Both the position numbers and the translations under genes were made by a program. A stretch of 64,000 nt of DNA from Scalesia atractyloides (Eukaryota; Streptophyta; Magnoliopsida; Asterales; Asteraceae), in NCBI GenBank assembly GCA_947069175.1, contig CAMTDV010000012.1:38658341-38722340 (forward strand), read 5' to 3'. Below the pieces are notes generated by a model. That model did not search any database. It had not been told where the DNA came from and saw only the letters and a list, made by a program, of their open reading frames with translations. Below are positions 1-9,980 of the stretch, one piece after another; position 1 is the stretch's first letter; each line of letters begins with the position of its first letter.

Positions 1-348
1 TGATCAAGTACATCTAATTTTATTCATGTTTGGTTGTGCACATATTTCATAATCAATTTAAATAAATTGTTCAAATGTTTTCCATAGGATTCACTCGCCA
101 ACATTATGTTGATCCAAAAACCTTTTTACACATGATACAGGTGAACAGGTTGAAGCAAGGATAACATAGGATATGCCTTAGAAGAGAACAAAGGAGTTAG
201 ATTGTTAGTTAGATCATGTTGTATCACTATTGTAAACTTTCATTTAATTTGTATTAATGAATATGAAACATTTAATGAATGTCATGAGCTTTGATGATAA
301 CCCAATCATGCCCTGATCACCTTATCCGCTGCGGGTCGGGGTGTGACA
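1..348 (+). repeat. 3' end of the 5' LTR of element A
   Basis: Ends with GGTGTGACA directly before the primer-binding site. It contains the conserved ACATGATACAG/GTGAAC boundary at 140/141, a possible 3' splice site discussed in the findings. Confidence 0.93.
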
Positions 349-351
349 GAT

Positions 352-364
352 TGGTATCAGAGCC
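352..364 (+). other. Primer-binding site, initiator tRNA-Met
   Basis: TGGTATCAGAGCC starts 3 nt after the LTR end. It is complementary to the 3' end of plant initiator tRNA-Met, the usual primer of many plant LTR elements. The same site occurs in elements D and H. Confidence 0.92.
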
Positions 365-1146
365 ATGACTATAGGGATATAGGATAGGTTATTAGACCCT
401 TAGAGCCTATACTATAGTCTGCCTAAATTTTAAATTGATTAGGTGGTTACATACAAACTTATGATATTTATTTGTTTCATATTTGTTTACATTTCAGTCA
501 AACATACATGCTCATATACATGATCATTATACATATATACATATTCATTATACATATATCGATGTTCATGTATTCAATTTATTTTCATATTCTCGTTATC
601 CAAAGATTTTATGCAATTTTCAAATCTCATCAAAGTAAGTTCTGCGACGGGCATGTAGTAACTGGAAGGGTACGAGTACCGGTAGTCGGAACGTCCTGTC
701 TAGGCTGGCATTCGTATAAATCCAATATAACGGACCAGTTTGCCTACCTGGGGACCAACGATGAGAGTACGAAGGACCTATTAGGCCAAAGCATGCCACA
801 CCAAACGTCGTTCGAACTAACCCTACTTTGAGGTGTCACCGTGTCTACACCTGGACACATTCCGAACATCACACGTTGTATACATATTTCTCGATTTTCA
901 CCGGGTTTTGTGTACGCAACCAGGCAGAAACCGTGCGAACCATATGAAAAACCGGTAATTCATGGGGGCCCACATGATTACATAAGGTAAAGTATGGCGG
1001 CACGACGGGCCTAACAGCGAGCAAAGCCCAAGACATCCTATGGATGTAGTATTTTTGGTATAATTATTTTATGAATGTTCATTCTTGAATGCGACCCACG
1101 ATCCCAAAAGCATCCAACTCATACCCTTGTCATGTATTCATTGTAG
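365..1146 (+). other. Untranslated leader of element A with a conserved 180-nt block
   Basis: No recognised gene. Positions about 645-835 are nearly identical to H (56710-56905) and to D on the minus strand (38635-38815). A reading frame of about 65 codons is open in all three and ends at the same stop, but many of the differences change amino acids, so RNA-level conservation (dimerisation or packaging) is a better explanation than a peptide. Confidence 0.6.
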
Positions 1147-2550
1147 ATGTCTTCTAACCTCGCCCGTAGGAAGACGAGAGCAAGAAAAGCCCGCGAACGC
1201 ATGGCTACCTTAATCGCTCAGCAAATGGCTGCTGTAATACCCAACATTGTAATCCAAGTTCAACAAGCACTTACCAACAATCCTGTCAATCAAGTAAACC
1301 AAAACATTTACAACTCTTCCCCAAACACCACTAAATGCACCTACAAGCATTTCAAATCATGTGACCCTCCGAAATACAAAGGGACTGAAGGCGTCACTGC
1401 TCTTCTCCATTGGTTTGAAGAAATGGAGAATACTTTTCTAAATTGTGATTGCCCTGATGATCGCAAAGTGCGTTATGCTACCGGTCGACTATATGGGATA
1501 GCACTTACTTGGTGGAATACAGAGAAGGCCAAACGAGGTGTTGAAGATGCTATGTCCTTAACTTGGAACGAATTGAAGGAAATCATGACCAAACGATTTT
1601 GTCCAAGGAGCGAAATCAAGAAGCTAGAAGATGAATTTTACTCATTGAAGCAAGTGGAAGGAGACCACACCACCTACAACAAAAGGTTCCTCGAGTTACA
1701 TCAAATGGTTCCCAACATGTTTACTCCCCTCTACCGTTTGATCGAGCACTACATTCGTGGTCTTCCGTCAAAGATTCAAGACCCTGTGATAAGTACCAAG
1801 CCTGCAACTTTGGAAGCAGCAATGGAGCTAGCAACAGAGCTCACCGAGAACCGAATCCGAAACAAAGACTTCAAGGAGGAGAAGAAGAAGGATAAAGAAT
1901 CGACTGAAACCTCCGACTCTACTCAACCCGAATCCCCTTCTCAACCCGAATCCCCTTCTCAACCCAAACCTAAGAGAAGAAGAGTCAGGCGACTTTTCGC
2001 TGCGACCCAACGAAATCAACCAGTTTTTCACGCTATACCCATCCGAGCTGTCCCAATCACCCAAGTGGCACCCAACTCAGCCTACCCAAATAAGAAACCA
2101 TATCTCGGACCTCACCCTCGATGCAACAACTGTTTTTATCACCATCCCCTTACTTTACCTTGCCGGCTATGTACAACTTGTGGACGTTATGGTCATTTGA
2201 GCAATGTTTGTCGCACCTTTCAAGACCAAACCTTTTCCCCTACTCAAAACATGGCCCAAACTTATCACCAACCCCAACACCCCATGTTCCCATATGCTCG
2301 AGTTTGCTTCAATTGTGGCGACCCTAACCACCTTAGAAACACATGCCCTCAATTGGTTAACGTTATCAACACTCAAGCCCAATCAAACCCAGTTAACCAA
2401 GTAAACCAAGAAAACTCAACCACTATGCCACCAGCAAGAGAAAGAGTCTTCAATATCAACGCCAACCCTGTCGAAGATAATGACGGCCCAAACGAAGATA
2501 CTCAGCTAGTCCTTTTCGCCGAAGACCCAGATTCAACTCCTATTGTTTAG
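1147..2550 (+). CDS. gag: Gag polyprotein of element A (467 aa)
   Basis: Structural protein that forms the cytoplasmic virus-like particle and binds element RNA. Residues about 55-230 match the retrotransposon gag domain (landmarks LLHWFEEMENTFLNC, LTWWNTEK, IMTKRFCPRSE, YIRGLPSKIQD). A charged Lys/Glu linker follows (about 245-285), then a Cys/His-rich stretch and two CCHC zinc knuckles (C-TT-C-GRYG-H-LSNV-C and C-FN-C-GDPN-H-LRNT-C). After FNINAN the protein leaves the gag-protease path seen in D and ends in a short acidic tail. The frame is uninterrupted, and many differences from the H gag are at third codon positions. The start is the first ATG and matches MSSNLARRK in H and MSSRQQRR in D. 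Confidence 0.93.
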   Translation: MSSNLARRKTRARKARERMATLIAQQMAAVIPNIVIQVQQALTNNPVNQVNQNIYNSSPNTTKCTYKHFKSCDPPKYKGTEGVTALLHWFEEMENTFLNCDCPDDRKVRYATGRLYGIALTWWNTEKAKRGVEDAMSLTWNELKEIMTKRFCPRSEIKKLEDEFYSLKQVEGDHTTYNKRFLELHQMVPNMFTPLYRLIEHYIRGLPSKIQDPVISTKPATLEAAMELATELTENRIRNKDFKEEKKKDKESTETSDSTQPESPSQPESPSQPKPKRRRVRRLFAATQRNQPVFHAIPIRAVPITQVAPNSAYPNKKPYLGPHPRCNNCFYHHPLTLPCRLCTTCGRYGHLSNVCRTFQDQTFSPTQNMAQTYHQPQHPMFPYARVCFNCGDPNHLRNTCPQLVNVINTQAQSNPVNQVNQENSTTMPPARERVFNINANPVEDNDGPNEDTQLVLFAEDPDSTPIV

Positions 2551-3520
2551 TCTTTCTTTATCACATGTGTAGACTGTTAGAGAAATCATTGGATATTATA
2601 TATTATATATTGTTTTCAGTATACGATTTTGCTGAGGCCGCAGCTCCCCATCCATCGAGGTTGAGTTGATCCCCATTTTATTATGGGTTGATCAGGGTGT
2701 GCCCGCACGATCGGCTCCGTTTGTTGAGCCTTGATCGGTTACGTAATATTACATTTCAATACATGCAATATGCTCGGCTCCGTTTGATTGAGCCTTGAGT
2801 ACATAGATTTATTTACATTTCCAGTTCATGCAATATGCTCGGCTCCGTTTGATTGAGCCTTGAGTACACAGTTCAATTTACATTTCAAGTTCATGCAATA
2901 CGCTCGGCTCCGTTTGATTGAGCCTTGAGTGCACAGTTCAATTTACATTTCAAGTTCATGCAATACGTTCGGCTCCGTTTGATTGAGCCTTGAGCGCACA
3001 TACAATTTCATTATCAGTATCTTGTGGTTGTGGTGTTTGTAGTAGAGTCGCATCGAACTAACCATAACTTTCGGATAAAGTCAACGAAAATTTGACAAGG
3101 ATATGGTGGATACGCCGATGGTACTTCCTATATATAAGTATTCTTGTCAAATAATCGGAGGCATTATCAGGCGGTTATGAGAGGTTCCATGCATAGGCTG
3201 TTTGTGTGGTTAAGTTATTCATATTCAGTACATGCAATATGTTCGGCTCCGTTTGATTGAGCCTTGAGCACACAATTTCAATTTCAGTACATGCAATATG
3301 TTCGGCTCCGTTTGATTGAGCCTTGAGCACACAATTTCAATTTCAGCACATGCAATATGTTCGGCTCCGTTTGATTGAGCCTTGAGCACACAATTTCATT
3401 TTCAGTACATGCAATACGATCGGCTCCGTTCGATTGAGCCTTGATCGCACAGATATGTTTCATTTCAGTAATTTATGTTTGTTGTATTGATTGTAGAGTT
3501 ATAGGACTAATCATAATTCA
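2551..3520 (+). repeat. Tandem ~60-bp repeats carrying a GGCTC/GAGCC hairpin
   Basis: About nine copies (stems near 2692, 2771, 2836, 2901, 2966, 3239, 3298, 3358, 3416). Each has a five-base arm, GGCTC, loop CGTTTGATT (slightly varied), GAGCC, TT and the complementary five-base arm. The outer arms vary but always pair: CGATC with GATCG, TGCTC with GAGTA, CGCTC with GAGTG, CGTTC with GAGCG, TGTTC with GAGCA. The block occupies the place where pol would be. The same repeat lies in the internal region of H and inside the LTRs of C and D. Confidence 0.88.
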
Positions 3521-3800
3521 CTGTTAAAACCAATGAAAATTTGACAAGAATATGGTGGATACGCCGCTGGTACTTCCTATATATAAGTATTCTTGTCAAA
3601 GGATCAAAGGCATTAACGGATGGTTATGAGGAGTTCTATGTAGGATTTATTAGTTTCTTGGTAACCAATCATAACTTGTGGATAAAACTAATGAAAATTT
3701 GGCAAGAATATGGTGGATACGCCGCTGGTACTTCCTATATATAAGTATTCTTGCCAAAGGATCAGAGGCATTATCAGACGGTTATGAGAAGTTCCAGGTA
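3085..3800 (+). repeat. ~150-bp units with a 12-bp stem hairpin (three copies), interleaved with the shorter repeats
   Basis: Copies near 3096, 3540 and 3697. Each has arms TTGACAAGAATA and TATTCTTGTCAA around a conserved loop of about 35 nt that includes CCTATATATAAG. In the third copy both arms changed together to TTGGCAAGAATA and TATTCTTGCCAA. Short open frames here are translations of the repeat and not genes. Confidence 0.88.
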
Positions 3801-4340
3801 GGATTTATTATTTGCCTTGGTTGGAATTTGTGATACATTTATATCATCATATTATTTAAAGAGATTGGATTGTGTTCCATTTCTACATAAATTAACCTCT
3901 CCATCATAACAAACGAGAGAGGAACTTCCATCATTCAAACATATATGGATTCAAATATTTGCTGATGTGTTCATTCATGTTCGAATATTTGCTGTTATGT
4001 TTATTCATGTTCAAATATTTGCTGATGTGTTCATTCATGTTTGGATATCAGCTGTTGTGTTTTTATTTATGTAGATTGTAGTGTTAGAAGTTTTGCCTTA
4101 GGATATAACCATATTTTTCCCAAACGTATCTAAACTCTTATGCATGATATCATTTTTAGAAAATCATTCCTGTTTATCAATATTCATACAGTAGGCAGCA
4201 AAAAGCGATTCCTGAATAGGGTACTTAACCTTTACAAGGAACGTTACCGCCTCGAACAAAAACTTAAACCCTCATTTTTGCTAAGCATACAACTGTCAAA
4301 CAAAACATCATCATTTTTATAGTCAAAATATATCATTATT
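3800..4340 (+). other. Element A 3' internal spacer, no gene seen
   Basis: AT-rich sequence with a short degenerate direct repeat (forms of TTCAAATATTTGCTG and TTCATTCATGTT, about 3950-4050). The part after 4080 is similar to H (60400-60660). No coding signal. Confidence 0.6.
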
Positions 4341-4342
4341 TA

Positions 4343-4378
4343 AATTTCGGGACGAAATTTCTAAAAAGCAGGGGATAC
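4343..4378 (+). other. Palindrome plus polypurine tract before the 3' LTR
   Basis: AAATTTCG-GGA-CGAAATTT is an 8-bp inverted repeat, followed by AAAAAGCAGGGGATAC directly before the LTR. The purine run is the expected plus-strand primer. The same arrangement is in C, D and H, and a GGGACGAAATT box is common ahead of this tract in plant gypsy elements. Confidence 0.88.
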
Positions 4379-4564
4379 TGTAACATCCGTCAAAAACGGA
4401 TTTACCAAACCCGCTCCGTTTAGTAACCGAACAGTCAGTCAAAATTTTCGTTTCGAATTAAATGTCCAAAACATTTTTAAACGATCCGTAATCAATTATA
4501 TTACGTGAATATATATTTAGTTTTTGAAAAACCGTCAAAAATCGCAAAATAAAAATAAATTACA

Positions 4565-4642
4565 TCTGCCGGGTTTCGAACCCGGGTCTGTACCGAATCA
4601 GCAAGAGTTTTATCCTCACACACACAAACCACTGCGCCGCTT
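4565..4642 (-). other. Antisense tRNA-like module in LTR A
   Basis: Read on the minus strand it has an A-box-like GGCGCAGTGG and a B box GGTTCGAAACCCGGC inside a T-arm-like hairpin, with a long middle part as in Ser/Leu-type tRNAs. Equivalent modules exist in LTRs B, C, D and H. No acceptor stem is evident, so it is probably not a working tRNA. Confidence 0.7.
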
Positions 4643-5344
4643 GATCTGTTTGTTATATATTGCAACCATTTAATTGATATAATAACATTACGAATTCAAA
4701 ATCGGCGCCCAAACGGTTCAGTCGTCGGAATCCCGGAATATTCGCCAGATTTAACTACGATTTACGTTATAACGTAAACCTTTAATTACATATCGGTTAT
4801 AACCGATGTTTGAAGTCCGCGACCAAATTCAAAACCGCCGGAAAACTTGAATTGATGAACCCAGCCCAAAACCAGACCAAATACATCTTGTTTTCTCCTA
4901 TAAATTGACCCACAATCGTCTGCAAACCTTTTCGCTAAAAAATCACATCTTTTCACGGCGTAATTTTTCTCGCCGGAAGTTCCCTGCTAATCGCCGGAAA
5001 ACCGACTTTCTTATTTCTGAACTTCACTGAATCCCCTAAACCTTTACCGAAGTTACCAATACTCTTTCCAAGATTTCCGGAGACTTGTTGCTGCCAGACA
5101 CCCGTAGCCGGAGTTGGATTCTGTCGCCGGAGTTCTGCCGGAAAACAGAGGATCCAGTCGGTATAATCTCCGCTCAGTTTCTTTTTCTTTTTTCACTTCT
5201 ATCTTACTAGTAATTAACCTAAAACACCATTGAAACTTGAATAAAAACTCGAACCAGTCAGACCTGATTTCTGGTTCAACATTGACGAAGAAGACGACGC
5301 ACTTTCGTTAACATATAAGTTTAATTAAAATCATGATATTAATC

Positions 5345-5760
5345 GGGTTAGACACACAGTCCAGCGGTGGACTGTGTGCACATATAAAACGCAAAAGGTC
5401 TCAAGTTCGAATCCCGTCTCACACACGCTGCCTTAATAAAAATCCATTTTTTTTACTGAACCGGAGTCACATTAGTTATATGTTAAGTATAATAAAAATC
5501 AAGTTATATAACATGTTGAACACACAGTCCAGCGGTGGACTGTGTGTTATATTAACCCACAGGTCCCGGGTTCGAGACCTGTGGAGCGCACCGCCGAGCC
5601 GCTTAAATTGTTTTTAAAATAAAAATGATTTTCTGTTAATGCTAATTAATGTATATATGTAATTAAAATCGGATATATAACGGGTTAGACACGTAGCTCA
5701 GTTGGTAGAGCTGCGTGCACGCGTACGAGAGGTCTCGGGTTCGAGCCTCACACAGCGCAC
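5345..5760 (+). other. Array of three sense tRNA-like modules in LTR A
   Basis: Modules at 5345-5428, 5515-5592 and 5682-5760, spaced about 170 bp, each opening near TTAGACAC or TTGAACAC. The third has a near-consensus A box TAGCTCAGTTGG and B box GGTTCGAGCCT. The first two carry a perfect 11-bp stem (CACACAGTCCA with TGGACTGTGTG, loop GCGG) where the D-arm would be. In the second, the B box sits in a 9-bp hairpin (CCACAGGTC with GACCTGTGG). Intervening AT-rich spacers are also similar, suggesting old tandem duplication. Confidence 0.8.
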
Positions 5761-6845
5761 AACAATATGCCTCAAAACCGGTCAACGACCAGTCAAAGTC
5801 AACTGGTCAATGTTACTGTAGCAGAAAAAAAATAAAATATTTTTATTATTTTTATTTAATTATTTTAAGTAAAAATCAATTATAAATACTTAAAAATAAC
5901 ATTTTTAAGATTTGAAAATAGCCTCAAACTCACAAAAATACACCCAACAATCCTACTAAAATAGTTTAATAAAATCCGTTTACTCACCAAACCATAATGC
6001 GATTTATCTAGGTTAAATCTCACTCGTGGTTAAAACCACTTCGCGTGCATTCATCATCATCAACCGAACGCACCCACTGTGAGTGAATCTTTACAATTCC
6101 CCCTTTTAAATTACACGTTTTGGGGTGTGTCATGTGTTTTGAATTAATTAATTTATTTATTTAAACTTGTGCCATACCACATCATGACTTAATCTTAGAT
6201 TGATTTATTGTTGTGATTTATTTTCCGTTTGTCAAATTACATGAAACTCATACAATAAGCCCATCAGTTCCTCGTGGGAAACGAGTAGAACATCGCGTGC
6301 TTCAATTCAAATTCATTATTGTTCATGTGTGTTTTCATTGAGTTTATATTGTTTGTAGTTGTGTTATTCATATTATCATGTTTATGCAATTCATTCATCA
6401 GGCCCCTCAGCTCCTCGTGAGAGACGAGTTGAGCATCGCGTGCCTTTAATTGTTCCATTATTATTCATGAGTGTTTCATTTAACATATTATGATCGTTGA
6501 TCAAGTACATCTAATTTTATTCATGTTTGGTTGTGCACATATTTCATAATCAATTTAAATAAATTTTTCAAATGTTTTCCATAGGATTCACTCGCCAACA
6601 TTATGTTGATCCAAAAACCTTTTTACACATGATACAGGTGAACAGGTTGAAGCAAGGATAACATAGGATATGCCTTAGAAGAGAACAAAGGAGTTAGATT
6701 GTTAGTTAGATCATGTTGTATCACTATTGTAAACTTTCATTTAATTTGTATTAATGAATATGAAACATTTAATGAATGTCATGAGCTTTGATGATAACCC
6801 AATCATGCCCTGATCACCTTATCCGCTGCGGGTCGGGGTGTGACA

Positions 6846-7686
6846 ATTATATGTTGCAACAAAGTGTTGTATGTTGTTAGAAACACTAACGGGTGTCTAT
6901 GAATGCATTATATGGAATTAGGCGATCACCTACTCTAACTTACTTAAACGTGTAATTTGTATGACAACGTGATTCGGTGATTATGTGTTAGACTACGTGT
7001 ATGAATTCATAAATTGAACTAATTGAAATGGTAAATATATCAGGGTAAAGTTGACCTTCCTGATTACCTTTCAAGTTGAATACCGAGCAAACTAAGGTGA
7101 GTTCACAACTATTTTCTAAAAGCATGCGTCCCTGGTTTGGGACAACACTTTTTACGGTATCCCTGGTTTGGGCTACACGCGTGCCCGTTGTGTAGACCAC
7201 TGAAACATGCTATCCACTGGAGGTGGATAGTACACACTAAACGAAAACTCTATCATGAAAGTCCCTACATTTTACCGATTAGATTGCCGGGTGGGCATAC
7301 GCGGGGTATTAGTTGATAGCGCTATTAGGTTTGACAAACCTCACACTGTGCTGGAGGCCGGGCGTGAACTTCTAACCTTCACTCTTGCTTTAGTGTTGAT
7401 AGACATTATTGAGGGCAGAAATGAAACGTCAGCATTCGGTACACAGTTTAGTCATATGATGAGGGTTAGCTACCCGAGTCATACTTAAATCAAAACGTTG
7501 TGAACTTCATTTTTACTAAGCTCAAATTTTGTGAATTCGCCAACTTTATTGTTGACACGTAGTTGCATGCTTTGCAGGTCAGTAGGTACAGTTGTGGACG
7601 GGCATTGCAATCGGCTGGAGTGGGTGGTTTGTTTAAACTTATTGTTTTGAACATCTATTTAACTTGTGGTTTTAGTTTCCTGTTGG
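6846..7686. repeat. Remnant of an older LTR or leader into which A and B inserted
   Basis: No convincing gene. Contains an imperfect duplicated GTCCCTGGTTTGGG / ATCCCTGGTTTGGG motif near 7130-7172. It may continue after solo LTR B at 10249 and end in GGTGTGACA at 10429, which would make it an older LTR of another family. Inference. Confidence 0.4.
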
Positions 7687-8730
7687 TTTTTTGTCACACC
7701 CCGACCCGCAGCGGAAAAGGTGATCGGGGCATGATTGGGTTATCATCAAAGCTCATGACATTTATTATAACGTTTCATATTTATTATTACAATTTAAAGG
7801 GAAACATACAATCATAATTACATCATGTTCTACACATCATTCTAGACTTCATTATTTTCTTCTAAGGCATTTCCTATGTTTTCCTTGCTTCATCCTGTTC
7901 ACCTGTATCATGTGTAAAAATGGTTTTTGGATCAACAAAAAGTTGGCGAGTGAATCCTATGAAAAACATTTAAACAAGTTCATTGAATTGATTATTAAAT
8001 AAAGTGCATAACCACATATGAGTAAATGTAAATGTAAATATATTCACAAAACACTTAATATTTAATAATGCACACACATACAATAATTGATCGTTTTGAG
8101 GCACGCGTTGTTCAACTCGTCTCCCACGAGGAACTGATGGGCCTAATGAATGAGTTTTGAGGCACGCGTTGTTCTACGAACTGATGGGCCTAATGAATGT
8201 GTATTAAGGCACGCGTTGTTCAACTCGTCTCCCACGAGGAACTGATGGGCCTAACAAATAAGTTGTATACAATTTGACAATTGGCAATACATAACTACAA
8301 ACAATATTTACATTCTAAGTTTAAATCATAATATGGTATGGCACGAGTTTGAATAAACGAATTAGTTTAAGTGACACATAATACACCCCAAAACGTGTAA
8401 TTAAAAAGGGGAGTTGTAAGATTCACTCACATTGGGTGTGTTCGGTTGATGATGTTGAATGCGTACGAAGTTGGATTTAACCACGAGTGAAACTAACCTA
8501 GATAATAACATAATGGTTCGGTAAATAAGCGGATTTTATTAATCAATTTTTGTAGGATGATTGGATATATTTTTGTGAGTTTAAGGCTATTTTCTAACTT
8601 TAAAAATGTTATTTTTAAGTATTTTTAAAATAAATAAATAAAAGTAATAAAAAAATGTTGATTTTTGACTGTTGACCATTGACTTGTTTGACCGTTGACC
8701 GTTGACTTGTTGACCGGTTCGGTCGGTTAT

Positions 8731-9149
8731 GTGTGCGCTGGGTGAGACTCGAACCCGTGACCTCTGGTACGCGTGCACGCAGCTCTACCAACTGAGCTAC
8801 GTGTCTAACCCGAAATATTTCTGTTTTTAATTATATTTATATACTAATTAGATTAATCCGAAAATCATTTATTTAAAAACGATTTAATTGCATGACTCGG
8901 TGCTCGCCACAGGTCTCGAACCCGGGACCTGTGGTTTAGTTCGACACACAGTCCACCGCTGGACTGTGTGTCTAACTTTGTAAATATTCTGGTTATTATT
9001 ATATTTAATATCTTACTGAGTTAACCCGGTTCAGTTTAAATAAAAAAAGGCATTTTATTACAGCGAATGTGTGTGACCAGGATCGAACTCGAGACGTTAT
9101 GCATATTGTTTGCACATAGTCCACCGCTGGACTGTGTGTCTAACCCGTT
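8731..9149 (-). other. Array of three sense tRNA-like modules in solo LTR B
   Basis: Modules at 9149-9068, 8975-8900 and 8811-8731, minus strand. The last has A box TAGCTCAGTTGG and B box GGTTCGAGTCTC; the others have the GTCCAGCGGTGGAC stem-loop. Same order and spacing as LTR A. Confidence 0.78.
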
Positions 9150-9980
9150 AATAATATCAATTTTAATTAATCTTATAACATACCCAACTTCATCTTCTTC
9201 GTTCAAAACACAGACATCGATTAACTGACTGTTATTTGTTAAATTAACTTAACGAACATTATGAGCCATCGTAATGTAAGGAACAGAAAAAGGTTTGAGG
9301 ATTGATTGTACCGAACTGTTCGTCTTTCTTCAGAAGTCCGGCAAGATCGTCGGCTCTGTTTTGGTGAGCTTCGGCTGATAGGATTAGTCAACAATTTGGA
9401 GGGATTAGATGTGAAATGGAACCACTGGGTAACGATTATCAGTAAGTTGAAATGATCATACCGGTTAACAGCAGGTTTCTGAAATTTCAGAAGTTTTCCG
9501 GCGAAAACAGATAATCCGGCAACGTCGTCTGGAAAGGATTCTGGGTAGGGGATTGATATTAGAATTTTGCCCAATAATGGAATGAAACAGAAAAATCGAA
9601 GTAATTACCGTGTAGATGGAAGTCTCGGTTTTCCGGCGACTTGCAGATATTTTCCGGCGAGTGAAATTACGTCGAGAATTTGTGTGGTTGTGAGCGAAAA
9701 AGTTAACAGAGGCTTGTGGGTGTATTTATTGGGAAGAACATCGATGAATTTAGTCCGATTACCAAGTCGGTCAATAATTTCTCCGGCGGTTATGACGAAT
9801 GTCGCGGACTGGACATCGGTTATAACTGATGTTAAGGTTAATGCTTCGGTTAAATCAGAAGAAACCGTCAATTATCGACGAAATCATCGGGATTTCCGAC
9901 GACTGCGATTGGGCGCGTCAGTTTGAATTCGAGATTGTGATATTTGAATTAATTGTTTCTAATAATGAACAAGAAACACA

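Larger units (their letters stand above)
1..6845 (+). mobile_element. Element A: gag-only Ty3/gypsy-type LTR retrotransposon, left end cut by window
   Basis: Order: end of the 5' LTR (1-348), initiator-Met primer-binding site (352-364), leader, gag (1147-2550), repeat arrays instead of pol (2600-3800), polypurine tract, complete 3' LTR (4379-6845). Positions 1-348 match 6498-6845 with about one visible difference (G/T near position 70), so the insertion looks young. No protease, reverse transcriptase, RNase H or integrase is present. The plan matches what is called a TR-GAG element (terminal repeats plus gag), which needs polymerase from a relative. Element H at 53809-63333 is a complete copy of the same type. 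The TSD cannot be checked because the left flank lies outside the window. Confidence 0.9.
4379..6845 (+). repeat. Complete 3' LTR of element A (2467 bp)
   Basis: Starts TGTAACATCC and ends GGTGTGACA. In order: antisense tRNA-like module (4565-4642), TATA box CTATAAATT near 4899, several GCCGGA motifs (4970-5145), possible 5' splice site CGGTATAA (gt at 5161), three sense tRNA-like modules (5345-5760), TTGAC/GTCAA cluster (5777-5812), two CCTCGT-ACGAG hairpin motifs (6269-6285 and 6412-6428) and possible 3' splice site ACAG at 6634-6637. The sequence after it is ATTAT. Confidence 0.93.

Noticed and set aside
472..831. Conserved 119-codon upstream protein
   Set aside because: Only the last ~65 codons are shared with H and D, and many differences change amino acids; better explained as a conserved RNA leader.
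2690..3445. CRISPR-like array
   Set aside because: Spacers are themselves repeated and the DNA is a plant retrotransposon; no cas-like genes.
3541..3744. Small protein with repeated WWIRRWYFLYIS
   Set aside because: It is the translation of the tandem hairpin unit; the conservation is in base pairing, and frames differ among copies.
5682..5760. A genuine tRNA gene in the LTR
   Set aside because: A and B boxes are good, but no acceptor-stem pairing, the D-arm is extended to 10 bp and no credible anticodon arm was seen.
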